From JAVVSK01 sp036654235 (GTDB lineage: Bacteria > Bacillota > Clostridia > Christensenellales > CAG-138), in NCBI GenBank assembly GCA_036654235.1, contig JAVVSK010000005.1:1-64000 (forward strand): a DNA stretch of 64,000 nucleotides. The letters run 5' to 3'. Numbering within the stretch: position 1 is the first letter of the stretch; every line of letters begins with the position of its first letter. The notes beneath the pieces were generated by a model. The model was not told the origin of the DNA and searched no databases. It saw nothing but the letters and a program-made list of their open reading frames with translations. A program made the position numbers and the translations under genes. Positions 8,524-17,119 of this stretch are shown here, in pieces.

Positions 8524-8608
8524 GGGGGAAGAACGAGTAAAACGCTTGTAATTGAGGTATTAGCATACGATTTTACGAAAAAAGTACAATGTTTTCACAA
8601 TTTTCCTC

Positions 8609-8637
8609 TTGACTTTCATTTATTCACATATTAACAT
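8609..8637 (+). promoter_or_regulatory. promoter of the metal-resistance operon
   Basis: TTGACT (8609-8614) and TAACAT (8632-8637) are separated by 17 bases. The -10 element lies inside the imperfect inverted repeat at 8622-8659, the position expected for an ArsR-family operator. Confidence 0.6.
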
Positions 8638-8659
8638 ATAAACACTTATTTATATGAAT
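8622..8659. promoter_or_regulatory. putative operator for the ArsR/CadC repressor
   Basis: ATTCACATATTAA (8622-8634) and TTTATATGAAT (8649-8659) form an imperfect inverted repeat that covers the -10 region. ArsR/SmtB repressors bind AT-rich inverted repeats with ATTCA/TGAAT-like half-sites, so autoregulation of the operon is inferred. Confidence 0.5.
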
Positions 8660-8739
8660 GAGGGATATAGAATAACTGTTTATTTATTATGAATATGGAT
8701 CAATAACAGCAATTTAATATATGAAGGGAGATGCTTTTT

Positions 8740-9123
8740 ATGACGAGTATACCTATCTGTGACGCTTCACATGTAGATGAGAATGTTATTGAAAGAGAAA
8801 AAAAACGCATTCCTAGCGAGGATGATGCGATAGATATAGCCGAGGTTTTTGCGCTTTTAGGGAGTCCTGTTAAGATAAGGCTTCTATCTATGCTTTCACA
8901 TAGCGAGATGTGTGTATGCACTATGGCTGAGATACTTGGGATAAGCCAACCTAACGTTTCGCATCATCTTAGATCGCTAAGACAAAACGGAGTTGTTCGC
9001 TTTAAGCGTTCCGGTAAACGCGCCGTGTATTATATTAGCAACGAAAAAAATGGCGTAATGATCCGTAGAATCATTGAGGATATAATTTTGATAGAGGAGA
9101 ATTTTGATCATGGGGAAGCATGA
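8740..9123 (+). CDS. ArsR/SmtB-family metal sensor, CadC-like
   Basis: A 127-residue winged-helix repressor. The alpha-3 metal site ELCVCD of CadC/ArsR proteins appears as EMCVCTMAEILG, directly followed by the recognition helix SQPNVSHHLRSLRQNGVV and the wing RSGKRAVYYI. An N-terminal extension (ICDASHVDENVIEREK) contains a Cys, Asp and His that could complete the Cd/Pb/Zn site as in CadC. ATG 8740 is nine bases after AAGGGAG (8724-8730); ATG 8731 is too close to it. It overlaps the ATPase start by 14 bases, so the sensor and pump are coupled and probably derepressed together by metal. Confidence 0.92.
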   Translation: MTSIPICDASHVDENVIEREKKRIPSEDDAIDIAEVFALLGSPVKIRLLSMLSHSEMCVCTMAEILGISQPNVSHHLRSLRQNGVVRFKRSGKRAVYYISNEKNGVMIRRIIEDIILIEENFDHGEA

Positions 9124-11152
9124 ATATTCAAAAGATAATCATAATAACGCGCATGATAACTGTGCGCATAATCACGGACATATGCATGATAGTAAATTGA
9201 AATGTACCGGCGATGGTGATTTGTCTGAAGCTGTCTTAAATCCAAATGGACATCCAAAGGGTTGCACCTGTCCCGAATGTTCATGCGGAAAATTTAAAAG
9301 CACAGGAGAAGTTGATTGTCATCATTGTCACAACCATGGAGAAATGAATCTAAAGCGCGAATTAATAACGATACTGGTAAGTGCCGTACTGTTCGGGACA
9401 GCTTTTCTTTTTAGTGGAACGTTTCAACTGGTGATATTTTTAGTCAGCTTTTTAATAGCAGGATTTGGAGTTTTAAAAGAAGCTGTAACGAGTATCTTTT
9501 CGGGCAGTTTTTTTGATGAAAACTTTCTCATGAGTATAGCTACTATATGTGCCCTAATTATAGGAGAAACGCCGGAGGCTGTAATGGTAATGCTACTATT
9601 CAGAATAGGCGAAATGCTTCAGGGAATAGCCATAAAGCGTTCCAGAGTAGCGATCAACAACGCTCTTGACCTGCATATAGATATTGTTCATGTTTATACT
9701 AATGGTGATGATACTGAAGATATGGAGCCGGATAAGGTTAAAGTAGGGGATAGGATAGCTATCTATCCCGGAGAAAGAATACCTATGGACGGACGGATAA
9801 TTATAGGCGGTGCGCTTATTGATTATTCGGCGATAACCGGCGAGTCGGTTCCGGTTTCGGCTAATATAGGAGAAATGGCTACTTCGGGAGGAATAGTTTC
9901 CGTGAGGAGTATTTCCGTAAGCGTTACCGCTCTTTATTTTGATTCAACCGCCGCACGTATAATGCGCTCCGTTGAGGATGCATCCGAGGGTAAGCCAAAA
10001 CTCGAAAACCTAATAAGGCGCTTTGCACGGACGTATACCCCATGCGTAGTAATAGCCGCTATATTGCTTGCCATTCTTCCGCCTCTATTCAGCCTTGGAA
10101 CGTTTTCCGAATGGATCTACCGCGCAATGCTGTTTCTCGTAATATCCTGCCCATGCGCCCTTGTTCTTAGCGTTCCTCTAACTTTTTTTACGGGACTTGC
10201 CTCAGCCGGGAAACATGGTATATTGTTTAAAACTGCCGGCATGATGGAAAGTGCGAGTAAAATAAAAACTATTGCATTCGATAAAACGGGGACACTGACT
10301 ACAGGTAATTTTAAAGTGCATTCTGTCGAATCGTTTTTCGATGCGTTTAATAAAGAAAAAGTTTTAGCGTATGCTGCGGCTATAGAGATCGAATCGGCAC
10401 ACCCGATAGCTAGGACAATTGCGGCCTTTAAAAGCGATGAATTTATAGGAGAAGATATCGTCGAATATACGGGGCGCGGCGTTTCCGGAATTGTAAACGG
10501 TAAAGAGACGGCTGTTGGAAGTCCTCGCCTTTTAAGGGAACTTTCAATAGATACCGGAGATTTTTCCGGAATACTTGTTGCTATAGACGGCGTTTGTGTC
10601 GGCGCGATAAAAATTGTGGATGAGCTTAAAGATGGCGCGCGAAACGCTATTGAATATGTTAAATCAAGCGGCATTCATTCGATCCTTTTGACCGGAGATG
10701 CCGAAGAATCAGCTAGAGAAACGGCAAAAATGGTGGGGATAGACGATTATAAATTTTCGTTGCTTCCTATGGATAAGTTGGAAATAATGAAAGATATGCG
10801 CAAAAAAACAGGCTCTGTTATGTTCATAGGCGATGGAACAAACGATGCCCCCGTTTTGGCAGGATCAAATATCGGTGTTGCTATGGGCGCGATGGGTACG
10901 GATGCTGCAATTGAGGCTGCGGATGTCGTTATAATGGGAGACGAAATAGCGGCGATTCCGACTATGCTGAAACTATCAAGGCGAACAATGCACATTGCGC
11001 GTTTCAATATTGCCTTCGCTCTTATTATAAAAATGCTGGCAATGATTCTTGGTATATTCGGAATATGTGAAATGTGGATGGCGGTCGTAGCCGACGTTGG
11101 AACGACTTTAATCTGCGTATTGATTGCAGCGACAGCGGGACTGAAAAAATGA
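9110..11152 (+). CDS. P1B-type Zn2+/Cd2+/Pb2+-exporting ATPase with a His/Cys-rich N-terminus
   Basis: A 680-residue heavy-metal efflux pump of the ZntA/CadA group in the cytoplasmic membrane. The core shows ITGESVPV (actuator), SCPCALVLS (the CPC metal site), DKTGTLTTG (phosphorylation Asp), SAHPIA (HP locus) and GDGTNDAPVLAGSNIGVAMG, followed by the P1B-2 pattern TDAAIEAADVV. Instead of a folded CxxC metal-binding (HMA) domain, the first roughly 82 residues hold about 12 His and 8 Cys, including CTCPECSCG and DCHHCHNH. ATG 9110 follows GAGGAGA; the in-frame TTG at 9104 is less likely. It is coupled to the sensor upstream and overlaps the phosphatase downstream. Confidence 0.95.
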   Translation: MGKHEYSKDNHNNAHDNCAHNHGHMHDSKLKCTGDGDLSEAVLNPNGHPKGCTCPECSCGKFKSTGEVDCHHCHNHGEMNLKRELITILVSAVLFGTAFLFSGTFQLVIFLVSFLIAGFGVLKEAVTSIFSGSFFDENFLMSIATICALIIGETPEAVMVMLLFRIGEMLQGIAIKRSRVAINNALDLHIDIVHVYTNGDDTEDMEPDKVKVGDRIAIYPGERIPMDGRIIIGGALIDYSAITGESVPVSANIGEMATSGGIVSVRSISVSVTALYFDSTAARIMRSVEDASEGKPKLENLIRRFARTYTPCVVIAAILLAILPPLFSLGTFSEWIYRAMLFLVISCPCALVLSVPLTFFTGLASAGKHGILFKTAGMMESASKIKTIAFDKTGTLTTGNFKVHSVESFFDAFNKEKVLAYAAAIEIESAHPIARTIAAFKSDEFIGEDIVEYTGRGVSGIVNGKETAVGSPRLLRELSIDTGDFSGILVAIDGVCVGAIKIVDELKDGARNAIEYVKSSGIHSILLTGDAEESARETAKMVGIDDYKFSLLPMDKLEIMKDMRKKTGSVMFIGDGTNDAPVLAGSNIGVAMGAMGTDAAIEAADVVIMGDEIAAIPTMLKLSRRTMHIARFNIAFALIIKMLAMILGIFGICEMWMAVVADVGTTLICVLIAATAGLKK

Positions 11153-11778
11153 GATTATTGATGATAAGACATGGACAGTCTGAGGCGGATATCTTAAAAG
11201 TTCACGAGGGACGTGCGAATTTTTCGCTTACTCAACTAGGGATGGCTCAGGCCGAGATAATGGCGGAATACGTAACAAAAGAGTTTGATATTTCTAAAAT
11301 TTATTCAAGCACTTTGAAGCGCGCGATAGAAACCGCTGCGTATATAGATGCCGCAGCTAAAGCACAGCTTATATTGAAAGACGATTTGATGGAGTTCAAT
11401 AACGGGCTTTTAGCAGGATTACCTTTTGATGAGGCGGAGAGGCGATACCCGAGAAACGATAATCGAAAGCCGCATATGAATGAATATGGAATGGAGAGCG
11501 AGCTTGAATTTCGTTTCCGCGCAGAACGAGTGCTTTCTGGAATATTATACGAAACCAACCCCGAAGAAACCATCGCGATAGTTTCTCATGGAGGAATGAT
11601 AAACCAGATGATAAAAAGCTTTTTAGGATTGCAGATTGATAAAAATCCAATATTTTTCACCGGAGACACAGGGATTCATTTGCTTATGCTAAAAAACAAT
11701 ATGCGGTACGTCGAATTTTTAAATTTTATACCCTATAAACTTTCTAATAAAGGGATAGAGCCAATATGGCGCATATGA
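11149..11778 (+). CDS. histidine phosphatase family protein
   Basis: A 209-residue phosphoglycerate-mutase-like phosphatase. The catalytic RHG is near the N-terminus (LLMIRHGQSEAD), the second histidine is in IAIVSHGGMINQ, and the acid/base Glu is probably in the LMEFNNGLLAG segment. Substrate cannot be deduced. The ATG overlaps the ATPase stop as ATGA, so it belongs to the metal operon, though a link to metal resistance is not obvious. A longer frame from 11074 inside the ATPase gene is not credible. Confidence 0.9.
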   Translation: MRLLMIRHGQSEADILKVHEGRANFSLTQLGMAQAEIMAEYVTKEFDISKIYSSTLKRAIETAAYIDAAAKAQLILKDDLMEFNNGLLAGLPFDEAERRYPRNDNRKPHMNEYGMESELEFRFRAERVLSGILYETNPEETIAIVSHGGMINQMIKSFLGLQIDKNPIFFTGDTGIHLLMLKNNMRYVEFLNFIPYKLSNKGIEPIWRI

Positions 11779-11832
11779 TTTGCCTATTGCTTATCGAAGT
11801 TAAGAAGTGCGAAATTTGTAAAATCGCTGTAA

Positions 11833-11850
11833 AAGTGAATTATTTCACTT
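11833..11850. repeat. perfect palindrome overlapping a -35 box
   Basis: AAGTGAA, TTAT, TTCACTT at 11833-11850. Its right arm runs into the TTGACT of the next promoter, so it could be a repressor site, or a weak terminator of the upstream operon (only a short T run follows). Confidence 0.55.
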
Positions 11851-11877
11851 GACTTTTATTTGTGTATATACTATTAT
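11849..11877 (+). promoter_or_regulatory. promoter of the 160-residue membrane protein gene
   Basis: TTGACT (11849-11854), a 17-base spacer, and TATTAT (11872-11877). The palindrome at 11833-11850 overlaps the -35 element. Confidence 0.7.
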
Positions 11878-11922
11878 TTATAATGCTGAATGCTTTTACA
11901 TAGCGTTTTGCTGGGAGGAAGT

Positions 11923-12405
11923 ATGCAAAGCATAAAAGTAGCGGAACATCATTCATCAATATACAAGCTTAACGCAAACATTGTTGCGGCGATAGTCTAC
12001 ATATTGCCAGCCTTACTTGCGTTTGTCCCGTACCTTGGGTATTTTGTATGGTTCATTCCGGTTTTTGCGTTTATGTTTGAGAAAAAAAGCCGCTATGTAC
12101 GCTTATGTTGTTCTCAGGCTATAGCTATTTCTATTGTTCGTCTTATTTTTGATGTTATTTTTGATTCTATTTCGGCTATTGCGCGCGAGATAGCATATTT
12201 TAATAAAACACCTGAATTTGTTGAGTTTTGGAAGATAAATGGCGACCCCGCTGCAGGAGCGGTGACGGTTAAATTGATTTTTGCAATAATTTTGACCCTT
12301 GCAGCTTTGTTTTACGCTTTTTACGCCTATAATTGGCGTCTTGTTCGTATTCCTATAATAGGCGAATTTTGTGAAAACGTGGCTGATAAATTTAGAAAGA
12401 AATAA
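11923..12405 (+). CDS. small multi-pass membrane protein, DUF4870/Tic20-like
   Basis: A 160-residue protein with about four hydrophobic segments. The arrangement of an N-terminal helix pair (ANIVAAIVYILPALLAFVPY), then FEKKSRYVRLCCSQAI, then two more helices resembles DUF4870/Tic20-like proteins, in which the basic E-K-x-x-F/Y-V-R loop is conserved. No function is known. ATG 11923 follows GGGAGG at short spacing; the frame is open 11 codons further but without a ribosome binding site. It is a single gene closed by a strong terminator. Confidence 0.6.
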   Translation: MQSIKVAEHHSSIYKLNANIVAAIVYILPALLAFVPYLGYFVWFIPVFAFMFEKKSRYVRLCCSQAIAISIVRLIFDVIFDSISAIAREIAYFNKTPEFVEFWKINGDPAAGAVTVKLIFAIILTLAALFYAFYAYNWRLVRIPIIGEFCENVADKFRKK

Positions 12406-12432
12406 ACTTAAAAACTGTATAAAACCAAAATA

Positions 12433-12465
12433 CTCCGTCGATGTTTTTTACGGCGGGGTTTTTTT
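12433..12465 (+). terminator. rho-independent terminator
   Basis: CTCCGTCG (12433-12440) pairs with CGGCGGGG (12451-12458), including two G-U pairs, and is followed by seven T. Confidence 0.88.
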
Positions 12466-12568
12466 AGTGCCTGAATACGGAGAGCGGACGATCCAAAAAG
12501 CGGTCTTTACCTTCTATATGTAATATTCTACACATAGAATTGAACAAAAAGGCTTTAGGGAGACGAGT

Positions 12569-12817
12569 ATGCAGGATTATATAGAAGCTCGCGTATTAAA
12601 AACAGCAAATTACATAATAGAAACTGGCGCAACAGTACGCGCCGCCGCCTATATTTTTTCGGTCGGAAAATCCACCGTACATAAAGACATGACTGAAAGA
12701 CTTTTTGAAACAGACAGGGATTTATTCTACAAAGTCGAATTGATATTACAAAAAAACAAGGCTGAAAGACATATAAGAGGTGGACTTGCAACTAAAAGGC
12801 GGTATGGGAAATGTTAA
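12569..12817 (+). CDS. spoIIID: sporulation transcription factor SpoIIID
   Basis: An 82-residue DNA-binding protein that switches gene expression in the mother cell after engulfment, acting on sigma-E and sigma-K genes. The diagnostic helix-turn-helix is FSVGKSTVHKDMTERL near residues 30-45, preceded by DYIEARVLKTANYIIETGATVR and followed by HIRGGLATKRRY. The length matches the family exactly. AGGGAG precedes ATG 12569 by six bases. It is the clearest sign that the organism forms endospores. It converges with folC across a shared hairpin. Confidence 0.97.
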   Translation: MQDYIEARVLKTANYIIETGATVRAAAYIFSVGKSTVHKDMTERLFETDRDLFYKVELILQKNKAERHIRGGLATKRRYGKC

Positions 12818-12819
12818 AA

Positions 12820-12850
12820 ATCGCGGGATTGTGATTATCAATCTCGCGAT
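12820..12850. terminator. bidirectional terminator between spoIIID and folC
   Basis: ATCGCGGGATTG and CAATCTCGCGAT form a 12-base stem with one G-U pair and a seven-base loop. The T run (TTTTTA) lies on the minus-strand side, so it best serves folC. Confidence 0.75.
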
Positions 12851-12860
12851 ATAAAGTTAA

Positions 12861-14135
12861 CTATGCTTTTTCAAATTTAGCTAAAACCGCGCCGACAAGA
12901 TATAGCGATCCGCAAATGAGGACGATATCGTTGTTTTCATCGTTAAGCTTCGAAAGCGCATCGTCAAGGCTGGGGCAGGAGAGAGCAGTTATACCATGTT
13001 CAAACATTTTTTGAGCAAGATCATTAGCGGCAATAGCTCTTTCATTCACAGCAACACAATATGCTTTTTCGACAAAGCCGCTCATATACATCAGAATCCC
13101 ATCAATATTTTTATCCTGCATTATTGATACTATAGCAGTAAAACGTTTATTTTCGCCATAGGCTTCGCGTATAGCATCCGAAAGAGCATGCATCGCGTTT
13201 GGATTATGCGCTCCGTCAAGTAGCAGGGAGCAATTTAGAGAATTAACGTTCAAGATCTGCATTCTGCCACGCCAAATAGTATTTTTGATGCCATTTAATA
13301 TCTGGTCATTAGATATTTTAGCCCCAATCTCTCGAAGCTGCAATGCAGCGAGGAGAGCAAGAGCTGCGTTGATGCGTTGATGCGCTCCGTATAGCGGAAT
13401 AGTAAGCTCAAAGCGCCCAAGGGATCCGGTATCTACTATGGCGCAATTTTGCTGTTTAGAGGAAGCGTTGGTAATTTCACAGTCGGCAACGCGCAAAATA
13501 TTGTTTTTAAGGGCATGAACCGTAGCCTCCATCTGAATAGCCGCCTCCGGCTCTTGCGGAGCGGTTACGAGGGGGGTTTTATAATTCAATATACCGCACT
13601 TTTCGAAAGCCATATCGGTAAGCGTTCTCCCGAGCATAACTTCATGATCCATAGCTATAGTTGTTATTACCGCCAAAACAATATCGGGAACCGCGGTTAC
13701 GGTATCAAAACGCCCACCAAGACCGGTTTCCATAACGGCATAGTCAACTTTTTCTTCAATAAAATACAGCGCGCCGGCGGCTGTTATACGGTCAAAGCCA
13801 CTAAAACGCCGACCCATTTTAGCTTCGATAGACCTTATAGCGGGAATATATCCTACCAGTCTTTCATCGCTTATTGTCTTTCCGTTAAGCTCAATTCTCT
13901 CATTTACAAAAACGAGGGATGGTGAGGTGAAAAAGCCCACCAAATAGCCCGCCTCACGCAGAATAGAATATATCATTGCGGAGGTTGAGCCCTTTCCATT
14001 CGTTCCCGCTATTTGAATCTTTTTTAACGTGCGATGTTCATGAAAATATTGCATGATTACAGCTTCAATAAAGTCATTTACCTCGCCAAATGTTCTTTTT
14101 ATTGCCTTTTTTGTAAAAAATGAGGTTGTTTCCAT
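12861..14135 (-). CDS. folC: folylpolyglutamate synthase / dihydrofolate synthase
   Basis: Adds glutamates to folates, and in many bacteria also makes dihydrofolate from dihydropteroate. The Mur-ligase-type P-loop is AGTNGKGSTSAM near residues 43-54, followed by GFFTSPSLVFVNERI, TGLGGRFDTV and IAMDHEVMLG, and later LLDGAHNPNAM near 315. I place the start at ATG 14135, one base after the valS stop; a TTG at 14150 in the same frame would overlap valS. Length 424 is normal. Sitting behind valS, it probably shares the valine T-box transcript. Confidence 0.94.
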   Translation of the reverse strand: METTSFFTKKAIKRTFGEVNDFIEAVIMQYFHEHRTLKKIQIAGTNGKGSTSAMIYSILREAGYLVGFFTSPSLVFVNERIELNGKTISDERLVGYIPAIRSIEAKMGRRFSGFDRITAAGALYFIEEKVDYAVMETGLGGRFDTVTAVPDIVLAVITTIAMDHEVMLGRTLTDMAFEKCGILNYKTPLVTAPQEPEAAIQMEATVHALKNNILRVADCEITNASSKQQNCAIVDTGSLGRFELTIPLYGAHQRINAALALLAALQLREIGAKISNDQILNGIKNTIWRGRMQILNVNSLNCSLLLDGAHNPNAMHALSDAIREAYGENKRFTAIVSIMQDKNIDGILMYMSGFVEKAYCVAVNERAIAANDLAQKMFEHGITALSCPSLDDALSKLNDENNDIVLICGSLYLVGAVLAKFEKA

Positions 14136-14136
14136 A

Positions 14137-16776
14137 TTAAAAACTACCAAGTTCCAAAAGTCGTTCTTTAAGCTGCTTTAAAATAGATTGTGCATCCATC
14201 AGCTTTTTTTTCTCTGCCATAATTACGTTCTCCGGTGCTTTACCCGTAAAACCAGGATTGTTCAGCTTGCCTTCGTAACGTGCTATTTCATCATATTGTT
14301 TTTTTATTTCTTTTTTTATACGTTCGGTTTCTTTTTCAAAATCAATAAGCTCTCCCAAAGGAACATATGCGGTTGAGAATGCGCATACTGCAGACACGGC
14401 ATTTTCGGGAACGCCCTCCTTGTCGCTTTGAATTGCAACACTTCCTGCTCCGGCGAGGCGCATAAAATATGTAACAGCTTCCCTAATTTTGCTTTCTTTA
14501 TCGGTAACGAGTATTAGACTTATTTTTTTACTTGGTGGCACGTTCATATTCGCCCTTATATTTCTAAGTGCGCGGATTATTTCCATTATGCCCTCCATGG
14601 ATGCCGTTTCTTCGATAAAATCATGATCTGCATCGTAAGTTGGAAAATCGGATAGCATTATCGTTTCGTCTGCTTTTTGAAGACAGGTATATAATTCCTC
14701 AGTGATAAAAGGCATAAATGGATGTAAAAGTTTCATCGAATCCATAAGTACATGATTTAAAACCGCGAGTACATTGCACTTTTTTATTTCGTTTGTTCCA
14801 TATAGACCTTCTTTAGCGATTTCTATATACCAGTCGCAAAATTCAGCCCAAATAAAATCATATATTTTTTCGGCGGCGAGGTTGAGGTCAAATGCATCAA
14901 TGTTTGAGCGCACTTCTTTTATAACTGTATTTAGACGACCCAATATCCATTTATCGGCAAGTTCAAGAGAATTATAGTCAATTTCGCCTATATTGGTATC
15001 TTCCGAGTTCATAATAACAAAGCGTGAGGCGTTATATACCTTATTGCAGAAATTGCGCGCCGCTTCAACTTTTTTAGCGTAATAACGCATATCGTTTCCG
15101 GCAGAGTTACCGGTTATAAGTGAAAATCTTAGCGCGTCCGCTCCATATTCATCTATGATCTGCAATGGATCTATGCCGTTTCCAAGGGATTTTGACATCT
15201 TTCGCCCAAGTTCGTCGCGCACAAGTCCATGCACATAAACCGTATCAAATGGCTTTTCATGCATGACCTCCATGCCAAAAACTATCATTCTGGCAATCCA
15301 GAAAAATATTATATCGTACCCCGTGACGAGTGTGGCAGTGGGATAAAAATATTTAAGCTCCTCAGTGTTTTCAGGGAAACCCAAGGTAGAAAACGGCCAC
15401 ATTCCGGAAGAAAACCATGTATCTAAAACGTCCTCATCTTGATGAATATGAGTTGAACCGCAGCTCGAACATGCTTTAGGCACACCTTCAGATACCGTTA
15501 CTTCTTTGCATTCGTCGCAATACCAGGCGGGAATTCTATGCCCCCACCATAGCTGACGCGATATACACCAGTCTCTGATATTATCCATCCAACTAAAATA
15601 TGTGCGCGCAAAACGTTCGGGGACAAACTTTACAGAGCCGTCATTGACAGCCTTTTTTGCCGGTTCGGCAAGTCCTTTCATCGAAACGAACCATTGCCTA
15701 CTAACCATTGGCTCTATCGTCGTGTGGCAGCGATAGCAAGTACCAACATTATGCGTATAGGGCTCAATTTTTACGAGAGCTCCGATATTTTTAAGATCCT
15801 CAACAAAGACCTTTCGGCATTCCTTTGTTGTCAATCCTTCATATTTTCCACCGAGAGAGTTGATATGTCCGTCTAAAGTTAAAAGACAGGGGTGAGGGAG
15901 ATTATGGCGCAACCCTACCTCAAAATCGTTCGGATCGTGCGACGGCGTTATTTTTACCGCACCGGTGCCAAAGTCTTTTTCAACATATTTGTCGGCAATA
16001 ATAGGTATTTCGCGCCCCACTATCGGAATGAATACCGTTTTACCGACTATAGCAGTATATCTTTCATCGTCAGGATTAACGGCTATAGCCGTATCGGCCA
16101 ATATAGTTTCGGGGCGTGTCGTAGCGCAAACGATTGAAAAAGATTTATCCGGTGCGTCGTAGCGAACGTGCCAAAGACTGCTCGGTTGCTCCTGATATTC
16201 TGTTTCTGCGTCGGAAAGCGCGGTTTTACAGGACGGACACCAATTTATAATGCGATTTCCGCGGTAGATTAAGCCTTTTTTATAAAGCTCTACAAAAACC
16301 TTATTGACTGCTTTGGAGCATCCTTCGTCCATAGTGAACCGCTCTCGTTCCCAGTCGCAGGAGGAGCCCACCTTTTTTAGTTGATTAACTATGCGCGATC
16401 CGTAATCATCACGCCACTTAAAGGCACGCTTTAAAAATTCATCACGACCTATGTCTTCTTTTTTTAACCCTTCCTTAGCCATATTTTCAACTATTTTTAC
16501 CTCGGTCGCAATCGACGCATGATCCGTTCCGGGAAGCCAAAGCGCTTCATATCCGCACATTCGCTTATAGCGAATTAAAACATCCTGCAAGGTTTCGTCG
16601 AGAGCATGTCCCATGTGAAGCGACCCGGTTATATTCGGGGGTGGCATAACTATGCAATATGGTTTTTTATCTGGGTTCGGGGTCGCCTTAAAATATCCGC
16701 GACTTTCCCAACGTTTATAGAGCTTATCTTCAACAGATTTATGCTCATACGATTTTGGCATTTCATCAATTTTCAT
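14137..16776 (-). CDS. valS: valyl-tRNA synthetase
   Basis: A class I synthetase that charges tRNA-Val and edits mischarged Thr. The HIGH motif is HMGH at 54-57 within PPPNITGSLHMGHALDE, and KMSKS is present as GRKMSKSLGNG. Zinc-type clusters CPSCK and CDECK...CSSC are present, and the C-terminal coiled coil carries the family's long Lys/Glu-rich helices. Length 879 is typical. AGGAAG precedes ATG 16776. A T-box leader lies upstream and a tRNA-Val(GAC) gene lies in the same window. Confidence 0.98.
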   Translation of the reverse strand: MKIDEMPKSYEHKSVEDKLYKRWESRGYFKATPNPDKKPYCIVMPPPNITGSLHMGHALDETLQDVLIRYKRMCGYEALWLPGTDHASIATEVKIVENMAKEGLKKEDIGRDEFLKRAFKWRDDYGSRIVNQLKKVGSSCDWERERFTMDEGCSKAVNKVFVELYKKGLIYRGNRIINWCPSCKTALSDAETEYQEQPSSLWHVRYDAPDKSFSIVCATTRPETILADTAIAVNPDDERYTAIVGKTVFIPIVGREIPIIADKYVEKDFGTGAVKITPSHDPNDFEVGLRHNLPHPCLLTLDGHINSLGGKYEGLTTKECRKVFVEDLKNIGALVKIEPYTHNVGTCYRCHTTIEPMVSRQWFVSMKGLAEPAKKAVNDGSVKFVPERFARTYFSWMDNIRDWCISRQLWWGHRIPAWYCDECKEVTVSEGVPKACSSCGSTHIHQDEDVLDTWFSSGMWPFSTLGFPENTEELKYFYPTATLVTGYDIIFFWIARMIVFGMEVMHEKPFDTVYVHGLVRDELGRKMSKSLGNGIDPLQIIDEYGADALRFSLITGNSAGNDMRYYAKKVEAARNFCNKVYNASRFVIMNSEDTNIGEIDYNSLELADKWILGRLNTVIKEVRSNIDAFDLNLAAEKIYDFIWAEFCDWYIEIAKEGLYGTNEIKKCNVLAVLNHVLMDSMKLLHPFMPFITEELYTCLQKADETIMLSDFPTYDADHDFIEETASMEGIMEIIRALRNIRANMNVPPSKKISLILVTDKESKIREAVTYFMRLAGAGSVAIQSDKEGVPENAVSAVCAFSTAYVPLGELIDFEKETERIKKEIKKQYDEIARYEGKLNNPGFTGKAPENVIMAEKKKLMDAQSILKQLKERLLELGSF

Positions 16777-17060
16777 ATTATACTTCCTAAAATAAAAATA
16801 GCCCTCTCATCCCAAAGGACGAGAAGGCTTATCTCGCGGTACCACCTTTGTTGAAAGTAAACGAACAAAAGAAGTTCGCGAACTATCCACTCAAATCGTC
16901 TTATCGTGACGTCCCCGTTTTATGCTACTGAACTTTTTCACATAAAAAGCTCCGAAGCGACCTTCCGCTGCGCTTTTCTAACGATCCTTTCAGCTATAAG
17001 ATCGTCTCTCTTGAAAACCCGCTCTGCGTACTCATCTTCATCAACGCTGTTATTAAATTT
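16777..17060 (-). promoter_or_regulatory. T-box riboswitch leader (valine) of valS-folC
   Basis: The minus-strand leader carries the hallmark T-box sequence AAAGGTGGTACCGCGAGA (about 16850-16833), which pairs with the NCCA end of uncharged tRNA. It is followed by the terminator at 16829-16789. Stem I includes an AGTA motif and the hairpin GACGATC/GATCGTT. A GTC at 16961-16959 is the best specifier candidate, matching the tRNA-Val anticodon GAC found at 52065-52141. Uncharged tRNA-Val would favour the antiterminator and switch on valS and folC. Confidence 0.93.
16789..16829 (-). terminator. T-box-controlled terminator
   Basis: On the minus strand a 13-base stem (AGCCTTCTCGTCC with GGATGAGAGGGCT, two G-U pairs) closes a TTTG loop and is followed by ATTTTTATTTT. 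The left arm begins right after the T-box sequence, so antiterminator and terminator compete. Confidence 0.92.
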
Positions 17061-17066
17061 GACACT

Positions 17067-17095
17067 ATTATAATCAGCTAATATAGCTTTGTCAA
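17067..17095 (-). promoter_or_regulatory. promoter of the valS T-box leader
   Basis: Perfect TTGACA (17095-17090) and TATAAT (17072-17067) with a 17-base spacer on the minus strand. Confidence 0.9.
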
Positions 17096-17119
17096 GAGGA
17101 AAAAGCTATATTGATCTCG

